Below, piece by piece: positions 43,518-53,258 of a stretch of DNA of 64,000 nt (positions are counted from its first letter, which is position 1; every line of letters starts with the position of its first letter). The notes beneath the pieces are model-generated. The model did not search any database, had not been told where the DNA came from, and saw only the letters and a program-made list of their open reading frames with translations. Position numbers and translations under genes: made by a program. Source of the DNA: Alkalithermobacter paradoxus (lineage in GTDB: Bacteria > Bacillota > Clostridia > Peptostreptococcales > Peptostreptococcaceae); the NCBI GenBank assembly GCA_002029295.1, contig MZGW01000003.1, forward strand, positions 124,001-188,000, in the 5' to 3' direction.

Positions 43518-43550
43518 CCCCCGGGGGTTCAAATCCCCTCAAAACCTTAG
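43518..43550 (+). other. Right target duplication and T-arm-like sequence, possible attachment core
   Basis: CCCCCGGGGG (43,518-43,527) is the second IS target copy. From 43,523 it reads GGGGGTTCAAATCCCCT, a 5-base stem with a TTCAAAT loop as in a tRNA T arm, on the plus strand. No other part of a tRNA gene is present, and the bases after it (CAAAACC) are not an NCCA end. It could be the short 3' tRNA copy left at the far end of a prophage, with the real tRNA gene beyond the left end. Chance cannot be excluded. Confidence 0.4.
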
Positions 43551-43574
43551 TCTACGGAAACATAAAACACACAT

Positions 43575-43597
43575 TAAAAAAAGGGGCAAATTGCCCC
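43575..43597 (-). terminator. Terminator of the RumA-family gene
   Basis: GGGGCAA and TTGCCCC with a single loop base form the stem; on the minus strand TTTTTTT follows. It lies 18 bases after the stop codon. Confidence 0.85.
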
Positions 43598-43614
43598 AAG
43601 CCTTTGATTTCAAG

Positions 43615-44970
43615 CTATTTCTTCTCTATCTTCACGACGCACTCAACATGAGGAGTATTTGGGAACATATCCATTCCCTTAACCTTTAGTACCTTGTATC
43701 CTGCTTTTTCAAGCTCTGCTAGGTCTCTAACAAGAGTCTTTGGATTACAGGAAACATATATTATCTGTTGTGCATTAAATCTTATTATATCCTTTAGTGC
43801 ATCTTTGTGTATTCCTGGTCTTGGTGGGTCTAGTACTATAATATCAGGTCTTTCTTTTAATGTTTTTACCTTTTCTCCTACATCTCCTGCTATAAAAGTA
43901 CAATTAGTTATGTTGTTTAGCTTTGCATTTTCATTTGCAGCTTCAACAGCTTCTTCAATTAATTCTATGCCAATTACTTTCTGAGCTTCTTTTGAAAGAA
44001 CTTGACCTATTGTTCCAGTTCCAGAATAAAGGTCAAATATCACTTTATCTTTTTTCTCTCCTATAAACTCCCTAACTATGCTATAAAGCTTTTCGGCTCC
44101 TTTTGTATTAGTTTGAAAGAAAGAGAAAGGAGATATCTTAAATTTAAGGTCAAATAGCTTTTCATAAAAATGATCTCTTCCATAAAGAACTCTTAATTCA
44201 TCACATTTAACTGCATCTGCTAGTGAATCATTTATAGTATGCAATATTCCAACTATTTCTGATTCTAAATCAAGTGATAGCATAACATTTTTGTACTCAC
44301 TTAAGTCAAAATTCTCTTGTGAAGATGTAACTAAATTTATGAGAATTTCTCCTGTATTTATTCCTTTTCTCACAACTAGATTTCTAAGATATCCCGTGTG
44401 CATCATTGTTTTGTAATATGGAAGATTAGTCTTTTGGAAATATTCAACTGTAGTTCTTAATATTTTTCTATAATCTTCATCTACTAAAAAACAATCATCT
44501 ACTGTTATTATGTCATATGCTCTTCCCTTTTTATGAAGTCCAAGTGTCAAAGGTCCATTTTTTTCTTCGTCTCCAAAAGTATACTCCATCTTATTTCTGT
44601 ATTCATGCCAGTTTGGACTTTTTTCTACTCCTAAAAACTCGAATCCATTTATATTTTCCTCTTTAAATAAAGAAATTAATTGATTCTCTTTTATTTTTAT
44701 TTGATCTTCATAAGGGACTGAAAGCATAGAGCATCCTCCACACTGTCCATAGTGCTTACATACTCCCGCTTTCTCAAGTGAAGAAGGCTCAACTACTTCC
44801 ATTAACTTAGCTTCTACTTTATCTTTCTTTACTCTTTTTACTAAGGCCTTTACAACTTGACCTTTTATTCCGCCCTTAACCTCAACTTTCTTATTTTCAA
44901 CATATCCGTATGAGTTTCCTCCAAATTCCATATCTTCAACTACGAATTGTAGCATCTCTCTTTTTTTCAA
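43615..44970 (-). CDS. 23S rRNA (uracil-5-)-methyltransferase, RumA/RlmD family
   Basis: A 451-residue SAM-dependent rRNA methylase. A TRAM domain is at residues 1-60. The iron-sulfur cysteines are in CKHYGQCGGCSML, with a fourth near the Cys of VDDCFLVD. The methylase core has DLYSGTGTIGQVL (SAM site), VLDPPRPGIHKDAL and the catalytic Cys in IYVSCNPKTLVRDL. The start is TTG at 44,970, after GGAGG. The 3' end of this gene family is a known integration hot spot for mobile elements in streptococci; here the prophage end is less than 100 bases away. Confidence 0.93.
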   Translation of the reverse strand: MKKREMLQFVVEDMEFGGNSYGYVENKKVEVKGGIKGQVVKALVKRVKKDKVEAKLMEVVEPSSLEKAGVCKHYGQCGGCSMLSVPYEDQIKIKENQLISLFKEENINGFEFLGVEKSPNWHEYRNKMEYTFGDEEKNGPLTLGLHKKGRAYDIITVDDCFLVDEDYRKILRTTVEYFQKTNLPYYKTMMHTGYLRNLVVRKGINTGEILINLVTSSQENFDLSEYKNVMLSLDLESEIVGILHTINDSLADAVKCDELRVLYGRDHFYEKLFDLKFKISPFSFFQTNTKGAEKLYSIVREFIGEKKDKVIFDLYSGTGTIGQVLSKEAQKVIGIELIEEAVEAANENAKLNNITNCTFIAGDVGEKVKTLKERPDIIVLDPPRPGIHKDALKDIIRFNAQQIIYVSCNPKTLVRDLAELEKAGYKVLKVKGMDMFPNTPHVECVVKIEKK

Positions 44971-44972
44971 TT

Positions 44973-45728
44973 TTATTCCTCCGTTTGTATTAAAGCTTTA
45001 AAATCCTGTATATTTTTCTTTCCTTTTTGTTCTAGATAATTTATAAGTTTGTGTATTGATGTATTTATTATAAGGTCTTCGCTCATTCCTATTTGCTCAA
45101 ATACCTCTTTTACATAATCAAATTTCCCTAGCTGAAATGATATATGAGTATCACTTCCAACTGCCAGATTAAGATTCATTTCTTTAGCTATCTTAGCTAT
45201 TCTTATGCAGTTTTCTTTACTTCCAGGTCTACTCTTTCCGAATGATGAATTATTTATTTCTATTAATACGTTTTTTTCTTTAGCGGCTTTTAAAACTTTC
45301 TCTTCATCTATAGGGAAAGCTGGATTTCCAGGGTGAGCTATTATATCTACATATTTATTATCCATAGCTTTAATTATTGCTCTTGTATTTTCTTCTTTAC
45401 TTCCTGGCTTTATGCAAACATCGTGAAGACTTGCTATAACTAAGTCTAGTTCTTCTAGATAGTCATCTGGAACATCAAGTTTTCCATCATAATCTATTAT
45501 GTTTGCTTCTACTCCTCTTAGTACAAATACTCCATCTATAATTCTTGGAATTACTTTCTGATTTCCTATATGGTATACATGAGGTCCTCCCGGCATAGCT
45601 GGGCCGTGGTCAGTTAATGCAAACATTTTTAGATTTATACTTTTAGCTTCTCTTACTAAATCATGAACGGTACTATATCCGTGTCCACTAGCTATTGTAT
45701 GAACATGTGTATCTAACTCAAACTTCAA
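44973..45728 (-). CDS. PHP-domain phosphoesterase, YcdX-like
   Basis: A 251-residue metal-dependent phosphatase of the PHP family. Metal-binding motifs are DTHVHTIASGHGY at the N-terminus, LTDHGPAMPGGPHVYH (about 38-55), RGVEANIIDYDG, VIASLHDVC, IIAHPGNP and VGSDTHISFQLG. Substrate unknown. The start is TTG at 45,728. It begins right after the pseudouridine synthase gene and ends two bases before the RumA-family gene, so the three form one operon. Confidence 0.92.
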   Translation of the reverse strand: MKFELDTHVHTIASGHGYSTVHDLVREAKSINLKMFALTDHGPAMPGGPHVYHIGNQKVIPRIIDGVFVLRGVEANIIDYDGKLDVPDDYLEELDLVIASLHDVCIKPGSKEENTRAIIKAMDNKYVDIIAHPGNPAFPIDEEKVLKAAKEKNVLIEINNSSFGKSRPGSKENCIRIAKIAKEMNLNLAVGSDTHISFQLGKFDYVKEVFEQIGMSEDLIINTSIHKLINYLEQKGKKNIQDFKALIQTEE

Positions 45729-45736
45729 CTATATCA

Positions 45737-46459
45737 CTACCTTTCCTCTAGAAGCTTTATTTCTTCTTCTGTAAGTTCTCTATATTCTCCTAGTGCTAAG
45801 CTTTCATCTAATTTTAGGTTACCCATAGATATTCTTTTTAAGTAAATTACTTTTTTATCTACTGCTTCAAACATTCTCTTAACTTGATGATATTTTCCCT
45901 CATATATCTTAACTTCTATTTCTGATATCTCATCAGACCTTAATATTTTAAGGTATGATGGCATAGTTTTGTATCCATCATCTAAAGTTACTCCATCTTT
46001 AAAAGCTTTCACATCTTCATCAGTTACTAAGCCATCTATTTTTGCGTAGTATACTTTTGGAACATGTTTTTTAGGTGAAAGTACTCTATGAGAAAGTTGT
46101 CCATCATTTGTAAGTACTAAAAGCCCTTCTGTATCTTTATCAAGCCTTCCTACTGGAAATGGATCAAACACTTTGTACTCTGGATCTATTATATCTATTA
46201 CTGTTTTTTCTACATCATCATAAGTTGCTGATATGTAACCTTGAGGCTTGTTTAGCATTATATATATGTATTTTCTATAGTTTACTTTTTCTCCATCAAA
46301 TATTATCTCATCATTTTGTGGATCTACATGAACTGATGAATTTTTAATAACTTCTCCATTTACAGTTACAATTCCATATTTACAGTATTTTTTTATTTCA
46401 GTTCTACTTCCGTAACCTAAGTTAGACAGTATTTTGTCTAATCTTTCTCCTTTTGCCAT
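45737..46459 (-). CDS. RsuA/RluB-family pseudouridine synthase
   Basis: A 240-residue rRNA pseudouridine synthase. The S4 domain is at the N-terminus (RLDKILSNLGYGSRTEIKKY). The catalytic motif is FPVGRLDKDTEGLLVLTNDG, with the active Asp in RLDKDT. The C-terminal KIYEGKYHQVKRMFEAVDKK is also typical. The size and lack of a long tail fit the RsuA-like (16S) type better than RluB. It is first gene of the rRNA-modification operon after the DUF1904 gene. Confidence 0.92.
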   Translation of the reverse strand: MAKGERLDKILSNLGYGSRTEIKKYCKYGIVTVNGEVIKNSSVHVDPQNDEIIFDGEKVNYRKYIYIMLNKPQGYISATYDDVEKTVIDIIDPEYKVFDPFPVGRLDKDTEGLLVLTNDGQLSHRVLSPKKHVPKVYYAKIDGLVTDEDVKAFKDGVTLDDGYKTMPSYLKILRSDEISEIEVKIYEGKYHQVKRMFEAVDKKVIYLKRISMGNLKLDESLALGEYRELTEEEIKLLEER

Positions 46460-46468
46460 AATATCCTC

Positions 46469-46798
46469 CTAGAAATGCTGTCCATTTTCGTAGTATTTTT
46501 CTTTTTCAAACACAGTAAACGCTAAATCTAAAGACTGTATACCCAGATTTTCTCTTATAGTGTCAGTTATAATTTTTGCTACTATATCTTGTATTTCTTG
46601 TCCTCTATCAAACCATGCTACCTCTATAAATGGGTATGCATTTTCTACTTTTCCATCTCTTATAGCTACTGAAGATATACATTCTATCTCAAAGTAATCT
46701 CTTGGAGCTTGAACTACATCTACTAAATCATCTACTAGTTTCTTACTTATCTTACATATTTCATTAGCATCTATTCCTCTTATTTTTATTTGCGGCAT
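46469..46798 (-). CDS. DUF1904 protein, tautomerase-like fold
   Basis: A 109-residue protein that starts MPQIKIRGIDANEICKISKK. The DUF1904 family has a tautomerase-like fold, so the Pro right after Met could be a catalytic Pro. The later part has YFEIECISSVAIRDG and EVAWFDRGQEIQDIVAKIIT. The longest frame opens at 46,828, but ATG 46,798 follows GGGAGGAATGAAA and puts Pro at position 2. Function is not known. It is divergent to the aldolase gene; the 203-base gap holds AT-rich DNA with a TATAAT at 46,932. Confidence 0.85.
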   Translation of the reverse strand: MPQIKIRGIDANEICKISKKLVDDLVDVVQAPRDYFEIECISSVAIRDGKVENAYPFIEVAWFDRGQEIQDIVAKIITDTIRENLGIQSLDLAFTVFEKEKYYENGQHF

Positions 46799-46931
46799 TT
46801 TCATTCCTCCCGATACTTTATTCTGCATATATTATTATACTTTTAAATGCTCGTTATTACAAATCTATGTGCTTTAAATTTTAAAATGAAAAAATAAAGA
46901 TTTTTTTATTTCATATTTTATAATTTTAGAT

Positions 46932-46937
46932 TATAAT
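46932..46937 (+). promoter_or_regulatory. Possible -10 box of the first aldolase gene
   Basis: TATAAT in GATTATAATATTC, 65 bases before the aldolase ATG. The -35 region (about 46,909-46,915) has only weak TTTATT-like sequence, so the call is tentative. Confidence 0.35.
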
Positions 46938-47001
46938 ATTCATTGTATGTTAAATACTAAATAATGTGATTTTTATTAAAATAAAATATGGAGGTTACAT
47001 A

Positions 47002-47865
47002 ATGTTAATTTCAGCTAAAGAAATGTTAAACAAAGCAGTAGAAGGCCAATATTCTGTTGGTCAATTTAATATCAATAATTTAGAGTGGACAAAAGCAATT
47101 TTATTAACTGCTCAAGAAAACAATTCTCCAGTGATCTTAGGTGTTTCTGAAGGTGCTGGAAAATATATGGGTGGTTTTAAAACTATCGTTGGAATGGTTA
47201 AAGGAATGATTGAAGAATTAAATATAACTGTTCCTGTTGCACTTCACTTAGACCACGGTAGCTACGAAGGAGCTTTAAAAGCTATCGAAGCTGGTTTTTC
47301 TTCAATAATGTTTGATGGATCTCACTACTCTATCGAAGAAAATATAGCTAAAACAAAAGAAATAATCAAAATATGTGAAGAAAAAGGTATCTCTGTAGAA
47401 GCAGAAGTTGGTTCTATAGGTGGAGAAGAAGATGGAGTTGTAGGTTCTGGTGAAATTGCAGATCCTAATGAGTGTAAAGCTATTTCTGAATTAGGTATTA
47501 CAATGTTAGCTGCTGGTATCGGTAATATCCATGGTAAATACCCAGAAAATTGGGCTGGATTAAACTTTGAAGCACTAGCTGCAATAAAAGATGCTACTGG
47601 AAATATGCCTTTAGTTTTACACGGTGGTACTGGTATTCCTGAAGATATGATTAAAAGAGCTATATCTTTAGGTGTTGCTAAAATAAATGTAAACACTGAA
47701 TGTCAATTAGCTTTTGCTAAAGCTACTCGTGAATATATAGAAGCTGGAAAAGATTTAGAAGGTAAAGGATTCGATCCTCGTAAAATATTAGGTCCTGGAT
47801 TTGAAGCTATTAAAGCTACAGTTAAAGAAAAAATGGAGTTATTTGGCTCTATAAATAAAGCTTAA
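47002..47865 (+). CDS. Class II fructose-bisphosphate aldolase (short form)
   Basis: A 287-residue zinc aldolase that splits or forms fructose 1,6-bisphosphate. Zinc-binding His are in LHLDHGSYEG and GNIHGKYPENW and VLHGGTGIPED, the Asp-Gly-Ser-His motif MFDGSHYS is present, and the glycine-rich loop SIGGEEDGVVGS matches short class II aldolases (TIGR01859). The ATG at 47,002 has TATGGAGG upstream; the frame opens at 46,966. A second, longer aldolase gene follows after a terminator. Confidence 0.92.
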   Translation: MLISAKEMLNKAVEGQYSVGQFNINNLEWTKAILLTAQENNSPVILGVSEGAGKYMGGFKTIVGMVKGMIEELNITVPVALHLDHGSYEGALKAIEAGFSSIMFDGSHYSIEENIAKTKEIIKICEEKGISVEAEVGSIGGEEDGVVGSGEIADPNECKAISELGITMLAAGIGNIHGKYPENWAGLNFEALAAIKDATGNMPLVLHGGTGIPEDMIKRAISLGVAKINVNTECQLAFAKATREYIEAGKDLEGKGFDPRKILGPGFEAIKATVKEKMELFGSINKA

Positions 47866-47874
47866 TTTCCTTTA

Positions 47875-47938
47875 GGGTGTATATAGTATATCTTTTTATT
47901 TAATTAGTATACTATATATACCCTTTTATTTTTTTATT
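47875..47938 (+). terminator. Terminator between the aldolase genes
   Basis: GGGTGTATATAGTATA and TATACTATATATACCC pair over 16 bases (one G-T) around an AT loop, with TTTTATTTTTTT after it. Confidence 0.82.
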
Positions 47939-47988
47939 ATTAGGTTTATAATCTTTATGTACGAATTTTTTATATAGGAGGTATTTAA

Positions 47989-48930
<942 letters not shown>

Positions 48931-48960
48931 TGGATAGGCTTTGCCTATCCATTATTTTTT
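48931..48960. terminator. Bidirectional terminator between aldolase and chemotaxis genes
   Basis: GGATAGGC and GCCTATCC pair around TTT, with TTATTTTTT after it. The convergent chemotaxis receptor gene ends directly beside it. Confidence 0.85.
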
Positions 48961-50358
48961 CTAAACCTTAAATCTATTTATAGTATCCTTTAAATCTATA
49001 GCTATTTGATTTAGACTTTGAGCTTGTGATGCTAGTTCTTGAGATGAGGCTGTTATTTCTTCAGAAGAAGCTGCTACTTCTTCAGTTGCTGCAGTGTTTT
49101 CTTCTGTTACAGAACTTACTTCTTCTACCCTCTCCATTACATTGTTTTTAGATTTTACTATATCATCCATTGCAACATATGTCTTTTTCATGAGCGGTGC
49201 TATATTCTCTATAGCTATTAATATATCTGCAAATGATTTTACTGTATTTTCAAGCGACTGAGATTGTTCTTTTACAGACTGTGTTACATTTTTAGAAGTA
49301 TAAATTACATCATCAGTATTTTTGATGATAGAATTAACAAGATTTGTAATCTTTTCAGTGGATTGCCTTGACTGTTCTGCTAATTTTCGTACTTCTTCAG
49401 CCACTACCCCAAATCCTCTTCCATGTTCTCCTGCTCTTGCTGCTTCTATAGTTGCATTTAATGCAAGTAAATTTGTTTGTTCTGATATTCCTGATATTAT
49501 TTCTGTTATACCACTTATTTCTCTTACAGAGTTAGTTAACATCTCAACCCTAGTAACTACTATCTCAAATGTATTTTTTATTTCGTTTATAGATCTAATT
49601 AATACATCCATCTCTTGTTTGCCTATATTTGCTTTATTTTCTGCATTTTCTGTTTCAAATTTTACACTTTCAAGCTCTTTATATACATTATCTATGTTGT
49701 TTGTTAATTCTGATAATGAATTCACAATTTCTTGAAGATCTTGTGCCTGACTAGTTGCTCCCTGTGCAACTTGTTGCATTGTTGATGCAAGTTCCTCAGA
49801 AGATGATGACATTTGCTCAGACACTGCAGCAAGATTTTGAGATTGTCCCGTTATCTTTTCAGATCCTATCTTTATATTAGCCAGTGCTTCTTTAATATTT
49901 TCAATAACTTTCGATAATGAACGATTCATTTGGGCAAATTCGTTCTTTCCATAGCTTTCTAAATCAACAGTAAAGTCATAATTTGAAAGCTTGGTTAATA
50001 CATAATTTATTTGAGCCATTGAGTCTTTTAATAATTTTATCAATATAAAAGTTAAGGCAGCTAGTGTTGATATGACTATTATAGATATCCTAGTGAATAC
50101 ATTTCTAGCACTACTATAAATGCTATTAGCTTCGTCAACCATGCTTTGTATTTGATGTTTATCAAGAGTTTCAAAGTTCTGATAAAGTAAATTCATATCA
50201 TTATTCAGTATTCTCATATTTTCTAGGGATGAATAAATTAAGTATCCTATAGATACTGATGTAAGAATTAATATTATGAATAACAGATTAATCATTCTAA
50301 CGTTTTTGAGAAAATTGATATTAACATTCCCATTTTTTGTAAAACTATTACCTTCCAT
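48961..50358 (-). CDS. Methyl-accepting chemotaxis protein
   Basis: A 465-residue receptor. Transmembrane helices are near residues 23-43 and 91-110, leaving only about 45 residues outside the membrane, so sensing is probably of a small ligand or of membrane state. A HAMP region follows (about 110-165). The cytoplasmic hairpin tip contains [20 protein letters not shown] and [16 protein letters not shown], identical to the MCP signature. Ala/Gln/Glu methylation stretches stand on both sides (for example [12 protein letters not shown] and [12 protein letters not shown]). It sits alone, between two terminators. Confidence 0.94.
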   Translation of the reverse strand: MEGNSFTKNGNVNINFLKNVRMINLLFIILILTSVSIGYLIYSSLENMRILNNDMNLLYQNFETLDKHQIQSMVDEANSIYSSARNVFTRISIIVISTLAALTFILIKLLKDSMAQINYVLTKLSNYDFTVDLESYGKNEFAQMNRSLSKVIENIKEALANIKIGSEKITGQSQNLAAVSEQMSSSSEELASTMQQVAQGATSQAQDLQEIVNSLSELTNNIDNVYKELESVKFETENAENKANIGKQEMDVLIRSINEIKNTFEIVVTRVEMLTNSVREISGITEIISGISEQTNLLALNATIEAARAGEHGRGFGVVAEEVRKLAEQSRQSTEKITNLVNSIIKNTDDVIYTSKNVTQSVKEQSQSLENTVKSFADILIAIENIAPLMKKTYVAMDDIVKSKNNVMERVEEVSSVTEENTAATEEVAASSEEITASSQELASQAQSLNQIAIDLKDTINRFKV

Positions 50359-50607
50359 CCTAAATTCCTCCCGAAATAATATTTTATACTACAAACATTA
50401 CTCCTGACTCATATGCTTTATTTTATTTATGGTAAGCTCAAGTTTCAAGTATTTTTAGTATACTTTCATGAAATTTTAGAATGAAATTAATTTTTAATTT
50501 ACATAATACCAAGGTATCCTATTTATACATAGAAGATTTTTATCAACAATATTTGTTTACTTAAATTTTCTTATAAATAAAAATAGGGCTATACACCCTA
50601 TCATAAT

Positions 50608-51090
50608 TTAATTAAAGTATTTAGATGATCCTTCTAGTTGCCTTTTTGCAACTAATTTAGTAAGATCCATAAGTTCTAATCTTTTGATGTCTTTAAAAGA
50701 TATGCTCATAACAAAGCTCACCTCAGTAAATGTCTCATCTAGATTGTATATTTCTGAATGAACCCTTATACTATCGTATTTGTACTCTTCTCTAAAATCA
50801 TCTTCAATATGATCACACACATCTTTTATATATTCTTTTATATCTTCAAACATAACTTGAAAATAATCTTCATCAACTTCTATATCGTCATAAAATTCTC
50901 CGTCTGGTTCTTCATACTTAAACGCAGATTTATCTAATTTACAATCAAAAACCATTATATTGTTTTGCTTTATGCTATCTGTTATATCCTTTACATATTC
51001 AAAATCAGCCATCATTTTAAGTATATCTTCTATTTTTGAACTATTTAAGGTCATTTCTCCTGCTTTATTAACAAAGGTGATGTCTACCAT
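50608..51090 (-). CDS. Uncharacterised acidic protein
   Basis: A 160-residue protein rich in Asp and Glu (DGEFYDDIEVDEDYFQVMFED). No motif, signal peptide or transmembrane helix is visible. The last part (EVSFVMSISFKDIKRLELMD) is more hydrophobic. A 249-base gap on the left (50,359-50,607) holds only the receptor gene leader and AT-rich DNA. No function can be given. Confidence 0.65.
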   Translation of the reverse strand: MVDITFVNKAGEMTLNSSKIEDILKMMADFEYVKDITDSIKQNNIMVFDCKLDKSAFKYEEPDGEFYDDIEVDEDYFQVMFEDIKEYIKDVCDHIEDDFREEYKYDSIRVHSEIYNLDETFTEVSFVMSISFKDIKRLELMDLTKLVAKRQLEGSSKYFN

Positions 51091-51152
51091 ACTTGGCCCC
51101 CTATCTTTATGTTTATATTTTATATTATTGTATATTTGATTTAAAAAATCAA

Positions 51153-52319
51153 CTATTCTACGATTTTATATACTAGTTTTTCAAATGTAGGATCTACACC
51201 TAGCAATTTCTTAAGAGCATAGTATTCATCTAATGCTTTTTTATTTTCATCTTTTTTCTTTATTCCTCTTATCATCAAGTTTTTTGGAGTGTCAAGAGGA
51301 GATATGTATTCAACTACTGATACATCATATCCATAACCTTCTAAAAGAAGACTTCTTAAGCCATCAGTGATTAAATCCGCAAACCTTGCTTTAAAGACTC
51401 CGTGCTTTAGTATAGGATTAATCTCATCATATTTATACTGACTTAGTATTTCTTTATGACAACAAGGAACTACAACTATAGCTTTAGCTTCACTTCTAAC
51501 TCCTAGTCCTAGTGCCATATCAGTTGCTGTATCACATGCATGCAGACTCATAACTATATCTATATCTCTAGTTGGTATATAGTGATTTAAATCTTCCTTT
51601 ATAAATTCCATATTTTTATATCCTAAATTACTCGCCATCTTTTTTGAAGACTCTATTACATTGTCTGAGTAGTCTATTCCTATAAAATAGCAGTTTTTCT
51701 TTAGAACTTCTTTTATATAATAATTAAGAACAAAGCTTAAATATGACTTTCCACAAGCACAATCTAATATAGTTATACTATCCTTATTTCCAAGTTCTTT
51801 TATTAATTTATCTACAAGCTCTACAAAGTGATCTATTTGATTATATTTCCGTATTTTATCATTTTTTATTTTTCCTTCTTTAGTTAGAATTCCTATTTCT
51901 TTCAGAACTGAATTGGCAGCTCCAACCTTTACATAGTAATCTCTATTTTTTATCTGTGATGCAGTGTAGCTATCTATTTCTTCTTTTTCTTCATTTTCTA
52001 AGTATTTTATATTTACGCCTTTATTATCTCCTTCTATTAATATGGTAGTTCCTCTTTCCACATACTTAAATCTTATACTATCGTAATTTTCACTTTCTTT
52101 TAGTATATATTTACAAAGGTCATCAAAACTATAGTTATTAGTTGCTCCCTTGAAATTTAATTTATATTTTTCATCTTCTAAAACTACTATTCCCTTAAAT
52201 TCCTTGAGTCCAGACTTATATATTATTTCTATTGATTTAAAGAAGTCTCTATTTTCTACACTTCTCTCTTTAAGTCCCATAAAAAACAAATTTAACTTTG
52301 CAATATTTTGTTTATTCAT
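51153..52319 (-). CDS. Class I SAM-dependent methyltransferase (Methyltransf_32-like)
   Basis: A 388-residue methylase. The SAM-binding motif is ITILDCACGKSYLSFVLNYY, then the acidic strand end in IGIDYSDNVIESSKKMAS and MEFIKEDLNHY, and a characteristic SLHACDTATDMAL followed by VVPCCHKEIL. The Cys-rich HACD...PCCH pattern is typical of a family proposed to act on RNA or protein; the true substrate is unknown. The first 150 residues form an extra domain. It lies after an Asp/Glu-rich small gene and before a membrane protein gene. Confidence 0.85.
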   Translation of the reverse strand: MNKQNIAKLNLFFMGLKERSVENRDFFKSIEIIYKSGLKEFKGIVVLEDEKYKLNFKGATNNYSFDDLCKYILKESENYDSIRFKYVERGTTILIEGDNKGVNIKYLENEEKEEIDSYTASQIKNRDYYVKVGAANSVLKEIGILTKEGKIKNDKIRKYNQIDHFVELVDKLIKELGNKDSITILDCACGKSYLSFVLNYYIKEVLKKNCYFIGIDYSDNVIESSKKMASNLGYKNMEFIKEDLNHYIPTRDIDIVMSLHACDTATDMALGLGVRSEAKAIVVVPCCHKEILSQYKYDEINPILKHGVFKARFADLITDGLRSLLLEGYGYDVSVVEYISPLDTPKNLMIRGIKKKDENKKALDEYYALKKLLGVDPTFEKLVYKIVE

Positions 52320-52344
52320 ACAATCCTACCTTTCCTTACAATTT

Positions 52345-52369
52345 AAAAAAGGACCTTTTAGTCCTTTTT
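52345..52369 (-). terminator. Terminator after the membrane protein gene
   Basis: On the minus strand AAAAAGGAC and GTCCTTTTTT pair around TAAAAG-type loop bases, followed by a T run. It overlaps the end of the membrane protein gene. Confidence 0.7.
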
Positions 52370-53177
52370 ACATTCCTAATTTTCTTCTAACATTGTTTAG
52401 CTTTTCTCTGCCATTTACAATGTATTCATCAGATAATTTAAACTGCTGTTGCAATTTTATCATATATTTTGGATTTTTTCTATCTAAAAGCTTAAGACCA
52501 TTATCTAAGGCTTCTTTTCTTAGAAAGTATGCTGTTTGAAGATCAGATTTTGCTGAGATTAATTCTTTTCTTATTTCAGCATCTAACTCTTTTGGTACTC
52601 TCAGTGCTTTGTATGCTTTTTCTGCATTTTCACAGTCTTGCCTTGCAGTTTTTGCTATTTCGTATAGATTATTCAAATTACCCTGTCCAGCCCTTACCTT
52701 GTTTATCTCATCATAGCATTCCTGAAATTTACTCAGCGCAGACTTTTCTATAACTACTAATTTATCATAGAACTCTTTAAATATATCTTTCTGTGTTTTG
52801 CTTACAACCACTTCAGGTTCTTTAACATCTTCTACCTTTACATTCTTTACTTCCTTAGTATCTTCTATCTTCTTATCTTCTACTTTTATGTCTTCATATT
52901 CTTCAGTTTCTTCTTCATCTTCTATTTTAATGCTTTCTACATATTCATTCTCTATTTCTTCTTTTTCTTTAATATCTTCTATATGAACTTTTTTATGATC
53001 CATCTTTATACTTTCACTTTTATTAGCTAGATTCAATACTGTTATTATCATTATGGTTGCTAATATCATGTATATAGACCCATATATTAACTTCTTACCT
53101 CTTACACTTCTCCACATAAGTATTACCATTAGTGGCGGGATATATAATGTTATGAATACGAAAAGCCAAATGGGCAT
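52368..53177 (-). CDS. Membrane protein with charged linker and C-terminal helical domain
   Basis: A 269-residue protein. Two transmembrane helices are near residues 2-20 and 30-48 (MPIWLFVFITLYIPPLMVIL and GSIYMILATIMIITVLNLAN). A long, very acidic and repetitive linker follows (about 55-125, many E-[DE]-x-K-[IV] units), then a helical domain (QKDIFKEFYDKLVVIEKSAL, then CENAEKAYKALRVPKELDAE). Function unknown. The start codon lies in the right arm of a perfect hairpin. The ATG at 53,177 follows AAGGAGGAGATACAA. Confidence 0.7.
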   Translation of the reverse strand: MPIWLFVFITLYIPPLMVILMWRSVRGKKLIYGSIYMILATIMIITVLNLANKSESIKMDHKKVHIEDIKEKEEIENEYVESIKIEDEEETEEYEDIKVEDKKIEDTKEVKNVKVEDVKEPEVVVSKTQKDIFKEFYDKLVVIEKSALSKFQECYDEINKVRAGQGNLNNLYEIAKTARQDCENAEKAYKALRVPKELDAEIRKELISAKSDLQTAYFLRKEALDNGLKLLDRKNPKYMIKLQQQFKLSDEYIVNGREKLNNVRRKLGM

Positions 53178-53222
53178 TTGTATCTCCTCCTTTATAATAT
53201 CTACATTTATACAAATGCCCAT
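53170..53222 (-). promoter_or_regulatory. 5' leader hairpin covering a start codon
   Basis: ATGGGCATTTGTAT and ATACAAATGCCCAT are perfect inverted repeats of 14 bases with a 25-base loop. In the message the right arm contains the start codon of the membrane protein gene, and AAGGAGG lies in the loop. The fold would block initiation, so it could be a control point, for example a thermosensor or a target for a helicase or sRNA. Confidence 0.6.
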
Positions 53223-53258
53223 TATATTAATATTTCATAACTATTTTATTAACTTTTT

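Larger units (their letters stand above)
1..43550. mobile_element. Prophage (siphovirus, HK97-type head), left end outside the window
   Basis: An unbroken run of minus-strand genes follows tailed-phage order: early control, replication, HNH and terminase, portal, protease, capsid, connectors, tail, holin. The right limit is set between the IS element ending at 43,517 and the host RumA-family gene whose stop is at 43,615. A tRNA T-arm-like sequence at 43,523-43,539 may be the attachment core. No integrase, excisionase, XRE repressor or lysin is seen, so these are presumed to lie left of position 1 or to be lost. Most structural genes look intact. One early gene (SNF2 helicase) is interrupted. 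Confidence 0.9.

Noticed and set aside
43523-43550. A complete tRNA or tmRNA gene
   Set aside because: Only a T-arm-like hairpin is seen. No anticodon or D arm and no CCA end are present.
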